Made by a program: the position numbers and the translations under genes
From: an uncultured bacterium
Lineage (GTDB): Bacteria > Elusimicrobiota > Elusimicrobia > Elusimicrobiales > Elusimicrobiaceae
DNA length: 64,000 nt
NCBI GenBank assembly: GCA_949294085.1
Contig: CASFFX010000001.1
Location: forward strand, 1 to 64,000
Direction of reading: 5' to 3'
Notes under the pieces: generated by a model
What the model saw: the letters and a program-made list of their open reading frames with translations, nothing else
Told to the model about the DNA's origin: nothing
Databases searched by the model: none
Shown here: positions 18,603-26,702 of the stretch, piece by piece
How positions within the stretch are numbered: the stretch's first letter is position 1
How the letters are laid out: each line of letters opens with the position of its first letter

Positions 18603-18612
18603 GGCGGCCCGT

Positions 18613-19662
18613 ATGCTTTGGATATTATTCTTAATTATTCTAGCGCTGTTCTTTGACTATTTGAACGGATTCCACGACGCGGCCAACTCGGTGGCGACGG
18701 TGGTGTCCACGCGGGTGCTCTCGCCCAAAGTGGCGGTAGCCTGGGCGGCCTTCTTTAACTTTGTGGCGTTTTTGATTTTCCACACGGGCGTAGCCAAAAC
18801 CATCGGTGCGGGGATTGTGGACATCCATATTGTGGATTCCAACCTGGTATTCGGTGCGCTGATGGGGGCGTGTGTGTGGAATATTCTGACCTGGTGGTGG
18901 GGGCTGCCGTCCAGCTCCTCCCATGCGCTGATCGGCGGACTGATTGGCGCCGGGTTTGTAAAAGGCGGCGTGCAGGCGCTGATGGCCGGCGGAATTTTCA
19001 AGACGATTCTGTTCATCTTTCTCTCGCCGCTGTTGGGCTTTTTGCTCAGCACCATCATCGGCATCATCGTCTTTAACATTTTCCGCCCCTTTAACCCCTA
19101 CAAGGTGGACCATTGGTTCCGCAAAGGCCAGCTGTTCTCCGCAGCGGCCTATTCGCTGGGCCACGGCGGAAACGACGCGCAAAAGACCATGGGTATCATC
19201 AGCATGCTGCTGTTGGGCGGATTAGCCGGCAACGAAGTGGCCCCCATACGCGACTTTCTGCTGACGCACGAAGAAATGCATGCCGTGGCGCAAGGCTCGT
19301 TTATCGTGCCGCTTTCCGTGGTGCTGCTGTGCCATGGCGCCATTGCCCTGGGCACGCTTTCCGGCGGGTGGAGAATCGTAAAAACGATGGGCCAAAAAAT
19401 TACCCGCCTGCGCCCGGTGGACGGCTTCTGTGCCGAATCCGGTTCCGCCATTTCGCTGTTTATTGCCTCGCTGTTGGGCGTGCCGGTGAGCACCACGCAC
19501 ACCATTACCGGTGCCATCGTGGGGGTAGGTTCCCTGCGTCGCCTCTCGTGCGTGCGCTGGGGCGTGGCCAACCGCATTGTGTGGGCGTGGTTTATCACTA
19601 TTCCGGCGGCGGCGCTGATTTCGGCCGCCAGCTATTGGCTGAAAACCTGCCTGTTTAAGTAA
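18613..19662 (+). CDS. PiT-family inorganic phosphate transporter
   Basis: 349 residues with about ten membrane segments. The two Pit signature repeats are visible: GFHDAANSVATVVSTR near the N-terminus and the inverted copy GHGGNDAQKTMG near the middle, plus the WGLPSSSSHAL and VPVSTTHTITGA loops. These are low-affinity phosphate (as metal phosphate):H+ or Na+ symporters of the inner membrane. Translated from the same message as the DUF47 gene, and ended by a GC-rich terminator. Confidence 0.94.
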   Translation: MLWILFLIILALFFDYLNGFHDAANSVATVVSTRVLSPKVAVAWAAFFNFVAFLIFHTGVAKTIGAGIVDIHIVDSNLVFGALMGACVWNILTWWWGLPSSSSHALIGGLIGAGFVKGGVQALMAGGIFKTILFIFLSPLLGFLLSTIIGIIVFNIFRPFNPYKVDHWFRKGQLFSAAAYSLGHGGNDAQKTMGIISMLLLGGLAGNEVAPIRDFLLTHEEMHAVAQGSFIVPLSVVLLCHGAIALGTLSGGWRIVKTMGQKITRLRPVDGFCAESGSAISLFIASLLGVPVSTTHTITGAIVGVGSLRRLSCVRWGVANRIVWAWFITIPAAALISAASYWLKTCLFK

Positions 19663-19680
19663 ACGTACGTTCTTTCCGTT

Positions 19681-19707
19681 CCCCGGGCCCGGCGCCCGGG
19701 GTTTTTT
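19681..19707 (+). terminator. Intrinsic terminator of the DUF47-pit operon
   Basis: CCCCGGG (19681-19687) / CCCGGGG (19695-19701) followed by six T. Confidence 0.85.
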
Positions 19708-19748
19708 GTCCCTATAAAAAGCGCGGACGCCTCGTTGCAAAAGCCCAT

Positions 19749-19780
19749 AAAAAAAATCCCCGCCGAAGCGGGGACTTTTT
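19749..19780 (-). terminator. Intrinsic terminator of the 19796-20740 gene
   Basis: TCCCCGC (19757-19763) / GCGGGGA (19768-19774) with an A-run on the left and a T-run on the right, so it can act in both directions. Confidence 0.8.
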
Positions 19781-19795
19781 CAAAGTTAAAATCAA

Positions 19796-20740
19796 TTATG
19801 GATTATCAGCCGATTGGCGCAGCTTGGTTTGAAAAAACTGAATAAACTGCTGCCACTCTTCCAAGACAGCCGGATCCGCACGGAAAATAGAAGCATAGGT
19901 CTGCATTTCGTCAATAAACAACTCGCGCAGTTTGACCACCGAAACAATGCTGTTATTGGCCGCTTCCTGCGCCGCCTGCTGGGCGCAATCGCGCATGGTC
20001 TTTTTCATTTCGCCATACAGGTCCACCCGTTTCATGTGCGGGCCGCACGCTTTTAAGGCTTCGCGAATGTCCTTATACAACATGGCCGTATGCAGTTCGC
20101 CCCAATCCACCGGTTTGGAAAAAATACCGTTCATCAGCACTTGCAGCAAACGCACGCGGTCCGCCGAGCTGAGAAAGGGTAAAAATTCCGATTCCAGCCG
20201 TTGGGCGACCGCTTCCCCCAACAGGGAAAGGAACGCCGGATTGGTTTCGTAATTAGAAGGAAAACGGGTATATTGGTAGCGCTTCTTAAATTCCATTTCG
20301 GCATCTTTTTGTGCCTGGGCCAATTCTCTTTCCAGCAGTTTCAGCGTCGGCTGGCTTAATTTAATGCCTTCGCGTATCCGGTGTGCCACCACAATCAGCC
20401 ACGAATTTAACCCCAACATGTTGCCTTCTTCCAGCCGATATTTGCGTTTGGACATTTCCTTCCACGTTTTTTCCAATAACGCCCGGTGAATTTGCCCGTC
20501 CCGCAGGACGGCCAGCTCCGGGCCTTGGCGCTGGGCCGCAACGCCCAAGGCACGCTGGATGACCAAACGGCTACGCCCGCTGCGGACCAGCCGTTCAATT
20601 GCCTCGTTGGAAAGCGGTTTTATCCGTTTGCCGGAAACGGCCGCCAGGGCAGCACGCCCCAGCTGCTGGCGCGGATGCGCGCAAAGCGCCGCTGGGAAAA
20701 GAATACACAGGGAAAGAAGCAAAAGGATTGTTCGTTTCAT
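19796..20740 (-). CDS. Secreted protein of unknown function
   Basis: 314 residues. A clear signal peptide (1-21, ending LCAH) is followed by a largely alpha-helical, charged protein. There are few cysteines, and no metal, nucleotide or catalytic motif I recognise. It is probably periplasmic. AGGGTG lies before the ATG at 20740. It has its own terminator and is convergent with the phosphate transporter and divergent from the OsmC gene, so context gives no hint of its role. Confidence 0.7.
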   Translation of the reverse strand: MKRTILLLLSLCILFPAALCAHPRQQLGRAALAAVSGKRIKPLSNEAIERLVRSGRSRLVIQRALGVAAQRQGPELAVLRDGQIHRALLEKTWKEMSKRKYRLEEGNMLGLNSWLIVVAHRIREGIKLSQPTLKLLERELAQAQKDAEMEFKKRYQYTRFPSNYETNPAFLSLLGEAVAQRLESEFLPFLSSADRVRLLQVLMNGIFSKPVDWGELHTAMLYKDIREALKACGPHMKRVDLYGEMKKTMRDCAQQAAQEAANNSIVSVVKLRELFIDEMQTYASIFRADPAVLEEWQQFIQFFQTKLRQSADNP

Positions 20741-20845
20741 ATGGCACCCTATATTTCTAATTGTGTAAAAAACAAGCCGTAAAAGCCAGGGTCTTTAGAC
20801 CTAGTTCCCCCTGGTACCATAGACCTATCTTTTTGTCCGAAGGAC

Positions 20846-20873
20846 TTGATTTTTCGCCGACGAACGCTATACT
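20846..20873 (+). promoter_or_regulatory. Sigma-70-type promoter of the OsmC gene
   Basis: TTGATT (20846-20851), 16-bp spacer, TATACT (20868-20873). The predicted leader is about 35 nt with AGGAGACC before the ATG. Confidence 0.7.
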
Positions 20874-20915
20874 GTATAGGTACGCACCTTTATTTTTTAG
20901 CAAGGAGACCGGGGT

Positions 20916-21302
20916 ATGAAAATTACCTTTGCGGGAAACAAAAAAGTAAAAGTTCATGTCAAAAATTTTGACATTATGACCGACCAAAGCAAAGAACACG
21001 GCGGGGATTCCAGCGCCCCGACGCCGATTGATTTGTTTTTGGCCTCGTTGGGCAGCTGCAGCGGGGTATTTGTGTTGAATTTCTTAAAACAGCATAACCT
21101 GCCCGAAACCGTGTATCTGACGTTGGAACCGGTGTGGAACATCAATGAATACGTGATTGATAAAGTGAAAGTATTTATTCACGTTCCGCCGGGATTTCCG
21201 GAAAAATACGAAAACGCCTTGGTGGAAGTGGCCAAACGCTGCCTGGTAGCTAGGCACGTTAAAATTACGCACGAAATATCCGTCGTACACGACCCGGCTT
21301 GA
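20916..21302 (+). CDS. OsmC/Ohr-family protein
   Basis: 128 residues. APTPIDLFLASLGSCSGVF (first active-site Cys near residue 49) and the later AKRCLVARHVKITHEI (second Cys near residue 109) are the two paired cysteines of OsmC-family thiol peroxidases, which reduce organic hydroperoxides in the cytosol. It resembles the YhfA-like branch rather than Ohr. It is a single-gene unit with its own promoter and terminator. Two further OsmC-type genes occur in tandem at 60.1-60.9 kb. Confidence 0.88.
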   Translation: MKITFAGNKKVKVHVKNFDIMTDQSKEHGGDSSAPTPIDLFLASLGSCSGVFVLNFLKQHNLPETVYLTLEPVWNINEYVIDKVKVFIHVPPGFPEKYENALVEVAKRCLVARHVKITHEISVVHDPA

Positions 21303-21318
21303 ACCCAAGTTTTCCACC

Positions 21319-21345
21319 GCGCTCCCCCCACGGGAGCGCTTTTTT
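21319..21345 (+). terminator. Intrinsic terminator of the OsmC gene
   Basis: GCGCTCCC (21319-21326) / GGGAGCGC (21332-21339) followed by T residues. Confidence 0.85.
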
Positions 21346-21360
21346 ATGTTTTTTAAGATA

Positions 21361-21391
21361 AAAATTCCGGGCCCGAAAGCCCGGAATTTTT
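21361..21391 (-). terminator. Intrinsic terminator of the aminotransferase transcript
   Basis: AAAATTCCGGGC (21361-21372) / GCCCGGAATTTT (21379-21390). Symmetric flanks let it act in both directions. It ends the lipoprotein-nadA-nadC-aminotransferase run. Confidence 0.85.
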
Positions 21392-21398
21392 AGCAGTA

Positions 21399-22604
21399 CT
21401 ACAGATTGTCCTGAATCGTTTTCGCTAGGCGTTTTAAGCCTTCCACAATTTGTTCCTTGGAAGAATACGAAAAGTTCAGCCGCATATCGTTAAACACATT
21501 GGCCGCCGGATAGAAATCCACCCCCGCCACATAAGCCACTTTGTTTTCAATGGCTTTGGGCAAAAGCTCGGTGGCGTTTAAGTGTTTGGGCAGCGTGAGC
21601 CACAAAAACAACCCGCCTTCGGGGTGCGTCCACGATACGCCTTTGGGCATATACTGCGCCAGCGTTTTCAGCATCAAATCGCGTTTTTCGCGGTACGAAG
21701 CGATAATTTGCTTTACGTGTTCCAGCAACAGCCCGCGGTGCAAATATTCGGCCGTAGCCAACTGCAAAATCGGCGAGGTGCACAAATCCATGGCCTGCTT
21801 CAAAATGACGTATTTGCGGATGACGTCCTCCGGCCCGATGATGTACCCCAGGCGGAAACCCGGCACAAACACTTTGGAAAACGTAAACAGCGTAATCACG
21901 TGGTTATGCGTTTCGTCCAACTCAAAAAACGTGCGGGCCGCTTTGCCTTCAAAACGAACCTGGCGGTAGGGCGAATCTTCCAAAATAAACGTTTCGTATT
22001 TCTTCACAATTTCCAAAATTTTCAAGCGGCGTTTTTCCGGAATCGTCGTCCCCGTCGGATTTTGGAAATCCGGCACCAAATACACAAATTTGCATTGTTT
22101 TCCCTGTTTGCGAAGGCCTTCCAGTTTGGCTTCCAAATCTTCGGGCAGCACGCCAAACCCGTCGCTTTCGGCGCCGGTAATGTCGGCCCCGGCCACCTGA
22201 AACGCCTGCAAAGCGCCCAAATACGTGGGGCAAGCGGTAATAATGCTGTCGCCGGGATTGACGAACACGCGGGCCGTCATGTCCAACGCCTGCTGCGAAG
22301 CCGATACCACCAACAATTGTTCCGGCTTTACGTCAATATTTTCGGTGTCTTTCAACAGCTTAATCAATTCTTTTTTCAGCACGTCCTGCCCTTCGGTCGT
22401 TCCGTACTGCAACGCCTCTTTGGGAGATTGGGAGACAACTTGGCCCATAATATCGGCCACGTCTTTCGTCGGGAACAACGCCGGATCCGGCAGCCCCCCC
22501 GCAAACGAAATAATTTCGGGGCGGGATATAATTTTCAAAAGCTCTCTGATGGCGGACGCTTTGGAGCGGCTTACCACTTGCGAAAACAACTTGTTATAAT
22601 TCAT
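21399..22604 (-). CDS. PLP-dependent aminotransferase (fold I, MocR/LysN-like)
   Basis: 401 residues. ISFAGGLPDPALFP, the QNPTG-containing PDFQNPTGTT, LEDSPYRQVRF and the PLP-lysine segment FTFSKVFVPGFRLGY mark the group of 2-aminoadipate/aromatic aminotransferases related to LysN and the MocR aminotransferase domain. There is no N-terminal DNA-binding domain, so it acts as an enzyme. The amino-acid specificity cannot be read. It follows nadC by 26 bp on the same strand, so it is probably transcribed with the NAD genes, although no pathway link is obvious. GGAG precedes the ATG. Confidence 0.88.
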   Translation of the reverse strand: MNYNKLFSQVVSRSKASAIRELLKIISRPEIISFAGGLPDPALFPTKDVADIMGQVVSQSPKEALQYGTTEGQDVLKKELIKLLKDTENIDVKPEQLLVVSASQQALDMTARVFVNPGDSIITACPTYLGALQAFQVAGADITGAESDGFGVLPEDLEAKLEGLRKQGKQCKFVYLVPDFQNPTGTTIPEKRRLKILEIVKKYETFILEDSPYRQVRFEGKAARTFFELDETHNHVITLFTFSKVFVPGFRLGYIIGPEDVIRKYVILKQAMDLCTSPILQLATAEYLHRGLLLEHVKQIIASYREKRDLMLKTLAQYMPKGVSWTHPEGGLFLWLTLPKHLNATELLPKAIENKVAYVAGVDFYPAANVFNDMRLNFSYSSKEQIVEGLKRLAKTIQDNL

Positions 22605-22630
22605 TTACAGCTCCATATTTTCTAATTTCT

Positions 22631-23464
22631 TTAACGAATATATTGTACTATTTTTAAGCTTAAATCTTTTGCGGGAACCGAATGCGTCAGCGCGCCCATG
22701 GAAATTACGTCCGGCCCGGCCTGGCAGTAGGCTTCCAAATTGGTTTTGTTTACCCCGCCGGAAACTTCAATAATGGCGCGGCCGGCAATTTCTTTTTTGC
22801 AAACGGCCACCTGCTGGGGCGTCATATTGTCCAGCATAATGATATCCGCCCCCGCGGCCAGCGCTTCGCGCACTTCGTCCAGGTTGGTCGTTTCCACTTC
22901 CACCTTGGGGGTGTGTCCGATGACGGATTTGATTTTTTGCACGGCCGCCGTAATGGAACCGGCCGCCGCAATATGATTATCCTTAATCATCACGCTGTCG
23001 GCCAGGCTGATGCGGTGATTGCGCGCCCCGCCCGTACGCACGGCGTATTTGTCCAGCCGCCGCAGCCCGGGCTGCGTTTTGCGCGTATCCACAATCATCA
23101 CGCCGTATTTTTTGCCGATGGCCGCATAAGCGCGCGCCGCGGTGGCAATTCCGCTCATGCGCTGCATAAAATTAAGCGCGGTGCGTTCCGCCTTTAAGAT
23201 AGAAAGCGTGCTCCCTTGCACTTCCAGCACTCTTTCTCCTTTTTTTACTTCGTCGCCGTCTTTTTTAAGGGGCGTAAACTGCAGCTGCGGATCCACCGCC
23301 CAAAAAACTTCCCGCGCCGTATCCATCCCGCACAGCACCAAATCTTCCTTGGCGGTTACGGCCGCTTTGGCCCGGTTTTCGGGCGTAAAAATCGTATCGG
23401 AGGTAATGTCCCCCAGGCTCAAGTCTTCCAAGAGCGCCAATTCTATAATTTTATCCAGTATCAT
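22631..23464 (-). CDS. nadC: Nicotinate-nucleotide pyrophosphorylase (carboxylating)
   Basis: 277 residues. EDLSLGDITSD at the N-terminus, DTRKTQPGLRRLDKYAVRTGG in the active site, IKDNHIAA, and the C-terminal EVSGGVN and DVISMGALTHS identify NadC. It converts quinolinate plus PRPP to nicotinate mononucleotide, CO2 and pyrophosphate. The start overlaps the nadA stop as ATGA, so the two are translationally coupled. Confidence 0.96.
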   Translation of the reverse strand: MILDKIIELALLEDLSLGDITSDTIFTPENRAKAAVTAKEDLVLCGMDTAREVFWAVDPQLQFTPLKKDGDEVKKGERVLEVQGSTLSILKAERTALNFMQRMSGIATAARAYAAIGKKYGVMIVDTRKTQPGLRRLDKYAVRTGGARNHRISLADSVMIKDNHIAAAGSITAAVQKIKSVIGHTPKVEVETTNLDEVREALAAGADIIMLDNMTPQQVAVCKKEIAGRAIIEVSGGVNKTNLEAYCQAGPDVISMGALTHSVPAKDLSLKIVQYIR

Positions 23465-24510
23465 TGGGCCAACTCAAACATTTTATCAATGGCTTTTTGG
23501 GCCGCGGCCGCCAAAGCGGGATCCATCTGCACCACTTGGTCCGGGTGCGGATCAATCAACGCTTCCAGCGTGTTTTCCAGCGTGTTGCGCTTCATATACT
23601 CGCAAATGCCAAAAGGCCAAATAAATTTTTTATCGGGATGTTCCGCTTCCAGCCGGTTCACCAGGCCAAACTCCGTCAGCATGCCGTAGCATTTGGCGTC
23701 CGATCCCGCCACATACGCACTCATCCCTTTGGTGCTGCCCATGTAATCGCACAGGCGGCAGACCTCAATCGGGCATTCGGGGTGCGCCACCACCTGAATA
23801 TCCGGGTGTTCGGCACGCAGTTTCTGCACGTCCTCCGGGCGATACTTGCCGTGCACATAGCACGAGCCGCCCGCCGCAATAATTTTTTTGGGCGTACCGC
23901 GGCGTTTCAGTTCCGCTTCCAAGTTTTGGGCCATCAGCAAATCCGGCACAAAAATCAATTCGTCCCCCGGCATTTTTTGGGCAATGTCAAACACATTGCC
24001 GGACGTAACACAGCAATCGCACTGGGCTTTTACTTCCGCCAGGCTGTTGATGTAGCACAGCGCCGGCACCCCGGGATGTTCCGCCCGCAGCTGCTGCACC
24101 TGCGGCCCGGTAATAGCGTCCGCCAGCGTACAGCCGGCATGCCCGGCCGGAATCAGTACTTTTTTGGAAGGGTTCAAAATTTTGGCCGTTTCCGCCATAA
24201 ACCACACGCCAGCGAATACAATCACGTCGGCCGACGAGTCGCGCGCTTTAAGCGCCAGCTCGTACGAATCGCCCCGGTAATCGGCCACGCCGTACACCAA
24301 ATCGGGCGTGGTGTAGGAGTGCGCCAAAATAACGGCGTTTTGCTCTTTCTTAAAGCGGTTAATGGCCAGCGTATAAGGCGCCGCTTTCAGGCAATCGTCA
24401 TACGTCCACTGGCCCCCCTCGGGTTTGGAAACAGATTTAAGAAGCCCATAGAGTCTATGGGCTTCTTCGGTCAGTTGTGCTTCTTTGTTCAAAGTCTGCA
24501 GCATATGCAT
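23461..24510 (-). CDS. nadA: Quinolinate synthase
   Basis: 349 residues. The three [4Fe-4S] cysteines are in GHAGCTLAD (Cys127), VAHPECP (Cys246) and PFGICEYM (Cys303). ILAHSYTTPD near the N-terminus binds substrate. The enzyme condenses iminoaspartate with dihydroxyacetone phosphate to quinolinate and is oxygen sensitive, fitting an anaerobe. The iminoaspartate source (NadB or an aspartate dehydrogenase) is not in this window. The start forms TAATG with the stop of the upstream lipoprotein gene and has no obvious Shine-Dalgarno of its own; an alternative in-frame ATG lies at 24504. Confidence 0.96.
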   Translation of the reverse strand: MHMLQTLNKEAQLTEEAHRLYGLLKSVSKPEGGQWTYDDCLKAAPYTLAINRFKKEQNAVILAHSYTTPDLVYGVADYRGDSYELALKARDSSADVIVFAGVWFMAETAKILNPSKKVLIPAGHAGCTLADAITGPQVQQLRAEHPGVPALCYINSLAEVKAQCDCCVTSGNVFDIAQKMPGDELIFVPDLLMAQNLEAELKRRGTPKKIIAAGGSCYVHGKYRPEDVQKLRAEHPDIQVVAHPECPIEVCRLCDYMGSTKGMSAYVAGSDAKCYGMLTEFGLVNRLEAEHPDKKFIWPFGICEYMKRNTLENTLEALIDPHPDQVVQMDPALAAAAQKAIDKMFELAQ

Positions 24511-24968
24511 TAAATCGTGTCCGGCACGTCAGAGGCGGGAAGCGCTTCCTCGCTGGTGTAAGTTTGGGTTGCCGGCGCCGCAGAAGCGGGGTTGTCCAGG
24601 TAATAAATATTGGTATTCGTAACGATTTTTTTGTTGGTCGTTACATTATTGGAGGACGATTTTGTCGCAGTAGTGCTGGTCGTCGTTTTAGACACTTTTT
24701 TGGCGGCGGGTTTGGTGGCGCCTTTAAGCGGCGTCGTGGCAGGCGGCAAGTACGAATCGCCGCAGGCCTGCAGTTCATAGTCCGGAATCGTGTCGTAATC
24801 GGCGTCGGGCGCGAGGAGGTTGTCAAACTCCTGGTCAATAATTTGGTATTTGGCGTCTTTGGACGAAGCCGTATTGCGTCCGTCCGCGGTTTTGGTGTTG
24901 GCGTTGCCGGAAGAGCACGCGGCCGCGCCCAAAGCGGCCACGCAGGCCGCAACTAAAAGTTTATTCAT
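24510..24968 (-). CDS. Small Ser/Thr-rich lipoprotein upstream of nadA
   Basis: 152 residues. A lipoprotein signal (lipid-attachment Cys near residue 18 in LGAAACSS) is followed by a disordered Ser/Thr/Asn/Lys-rich chain with two further Cys-containing or aromatic patches. No domain is recognised. AAAGGAGACG precedes the ATG, and its stop overlaps the nadA start. The coupling of an envelope lipoprotein to NAD synthesis may simply reflect operon packing. A hairpin (GCGGGC TT GCCCGC) and a TATAAT (about 25013-25018, minus) lie in its leader. Confidence 0.78.
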   Translation of the reverse strand: MNKLLVAACVAALGAAACSSGNANTKTADGRNTASSKDAKYQIIDQEFDNLLAPDADYDTIPDYELQACGDSYLPPATTPLKGATKPAAKKVSKTTTSTTATKSSSNNVTTNKKIVTNTNIYYLDNPASAAPATQTYTSEEALPASDVPDTI

Positions 24969-25151
24969 AACCCGTCTCCTTTATTATGCGGGCAAGCCCG
25001 CGTATTAGATTTATTATATATCATCTGGAAGAACCTTGGAAAGATTTTTCCGTGTATTTTTTTGTCTTTTTCGCCACAAAATTTATCCGACCGCTATATA
25101 TTTTTTGTAAAATAAAAAGGTTGTACCGTTTAGGAGGAAATAACAAGACTC

Positions 25152-26651
25152 ATGCAAAGTGTTCAACAGTTGTGGTCCGCGCTGGGGGCTTTCTTCGCCG
25201 GACCGTCCGTGCAAAGCGCGTATGATTTAATGAATGGCTTCAACACGCTTATCTGGGGTCCCCCCATGATTATCGTCCTGCTTTTTTTAGGCATTTATTT
25301 TACAATACGGTTGCATTTTATTCAAAAATACACTTGGCCCGCTATGAAACTTTCGGTTACCAAAGTGGAATCGGAAGGGATGGTGAGCAGCTTCGGTTCG
25401 TTGGCGGTCATGATTGGCGCCACAGTGGGAACCGGCAGCATCATCGGGGTAACGACCGCCGTAGCCGAAGGCGGCCCGGGCGCGCTGTTTTGGATGATTG
25501 TGGCCGGGTTTTTTAACTTTGCCATCAAATACTGCGAATGTATGGTGGCGTTTAAGTACCGCGTCAAACTGCCCGACGGAGAATACGTGGGCGGCCCGAT
25601 GTATTATCTGTCCAATATTTTGAAATTCAAATGGCTGGCCATTATTTTTGCCGTGGGCACGCTGTTAATGGGTTTTACCGCGGGGAGCGCGCTGCAGTCC
25701 AACTCCATTGCCGACGCCCTGCGCGAAGGCTACAACTTAAACCCCTGGTATGTGGGGCTGTTTGTAGCGGCGGCCACGGCGGTGGTGGTCATCGGCGGGG
25801 TAAAGCGCATTGCGGCTTACTCCGAGTGGCTGGTGCCGATTATGGGCAGTTTGTACCTGTTGCTGGCGGTAATTGTGCTGATTATGAATTTTGGCAAAAT
25901 TCCCGAAGCCGTCATGACGGTTATTCGCGGAGCGTTTACGGGTAAAGCGGCCGTAGGCGGAGCGGTAGGCGTGGGCATTATGGGCCTTGTACAGGCGATG
26001 ATCCCGGCCGTAAGCGCGGGGGTTACGCGCGCCGTGCTGGCCACGGAAGCCGGCCTGGGCAGTGCGTCCATTGCGGCAGCTGCCGCCCGTACGCGCAGCG
26101 CCACCCAAATGGCCATTATTTCGGCCACGTCCGTATTTTGGGCCATCTTCATTTGTACGCTGACGGGTATGGTCATCGTCCTGGCGGGCGATTGGCAGAA
26201 CCCCAATGTGTACGCCGCCAACCTGTGCAACAGCGCTTTCAAAACGGTGCCGTACATTGGTACGCCCATTTTGATTTTTTCGCTGGTCATTTTCTCCTTC
26301 ACCACCATCATCGGCTGGGGATATTATATGGAGAAATCCCTCCAGTTCCTGTGCAAAGGGGCCAACTTTCTGATTAAGCCCTCGCGCGTGGTGTTTATTC
26401 TGCTGGTGTTCGTGGGCGGCTGGATTGGCACGAGCTTTTCGTGGGATTGGACGATTGCCGACTCGCTGCTGCGCACCGCCGAGGCCAACAACTCCACCCG
26501 CTTTATGTGGGCGCTGGCTATTCTGACGATGACGATGATGACGATTCCCAACATTTGGGCGCTGTGGTGCTTCCGCAAAGTGATTATTAAAACCACGCGA
26601 AAGCACATTAAAATCATCGTGGGCAAACAACCCAAACCGGCTAAAAACTAA
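25152..26651 (+). CDS. Sodium:alanine symporter family (AGCS) transporter
   Basis: 499 residues with about eleven membrane segments. The AGCS hallmarks GSLAVMIGATVGTGSI..GV near the N-terminus, the GGPMYYL segment and ATEAGLGSASIAAAAA are all present. It imports alanine or glycine with Na+ at the inner membrane. AGGAGG lies an unusually long 14 nt before ATG 25152, and I see no better start. It is monocistronic, ended by a strong bidirectional terminator shared with the convergent channel gene. Confidence 0.93.
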   Translation: MQSVQQLWSALGAFFAGPSVQSAYDLMNGFNTLIWGPPMIIVLLFLGIYFTIRLHFIQKYTWPAMKLSVTKVESEGMVSSFGSLAVMIGATVGTGSIIGVTTAVAEGGPGALFWMIVAGFFNFAIKYCECMVAFKYRVKLPDGEYVGGPMYYLSNILKFKWLAIIFAVGTLLMGFTAGSALQSNSIADALREGYNLNPWYVGLFVAAATAVVVIGGVKRIAAYSEWLVPIMGSLYLLLAVIVLIMNFGKIPEAVMTVIRGAFTGKAAVGGAVGVGIMGLVQAMIPAVSAGVTRAVLATEAGLGSASIAAAAARTRSATQMAIISATSVFWAIFICTLTGMVIVLAGDWQNPNVYAANLCNSAFKTVPYIGTPILIFSLVIFSFTTIIGWGYYMEKSLQFLCKGANFLIKPSRVVFILLVFVGGWIGTSFSWDWTIADSLLRTAEANNSTRFMWALAILTMTMMTIPNIWALWCFRKVIIKTTRKHIKIIVGKQPKPAKN

Positions 26652-26657
26652 TTCAAC

Positions 26658-26689
26658 AAAAAACCCCGCTCCAAGGAGCGGGGTTTTTT
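26658..26689 (+). terminator. Bidirectional terminator
   Basis: AAACCCCGCTCC (26661-26672) / GGAGCGGGGTTT (26675-26686) with flanking A and T runs, between convergent genes. Confidence 0.9.
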
Positions 26690-26702
26690 ATAGCAAAGCG
26701 TT

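Noticed and set aside
19796..20740. Secreted helical protein as an OmpH/Skp-type chaperone
   Set aside because: Length and lack of the characteristic basic coiled-coil tentacles do not fit; left as unknown.
25019..25151. Glycine or other riboswitch before the AGCS symporter
   Set aside because: The leader is AT-rich and short, and I could not fold a known aptamer core.
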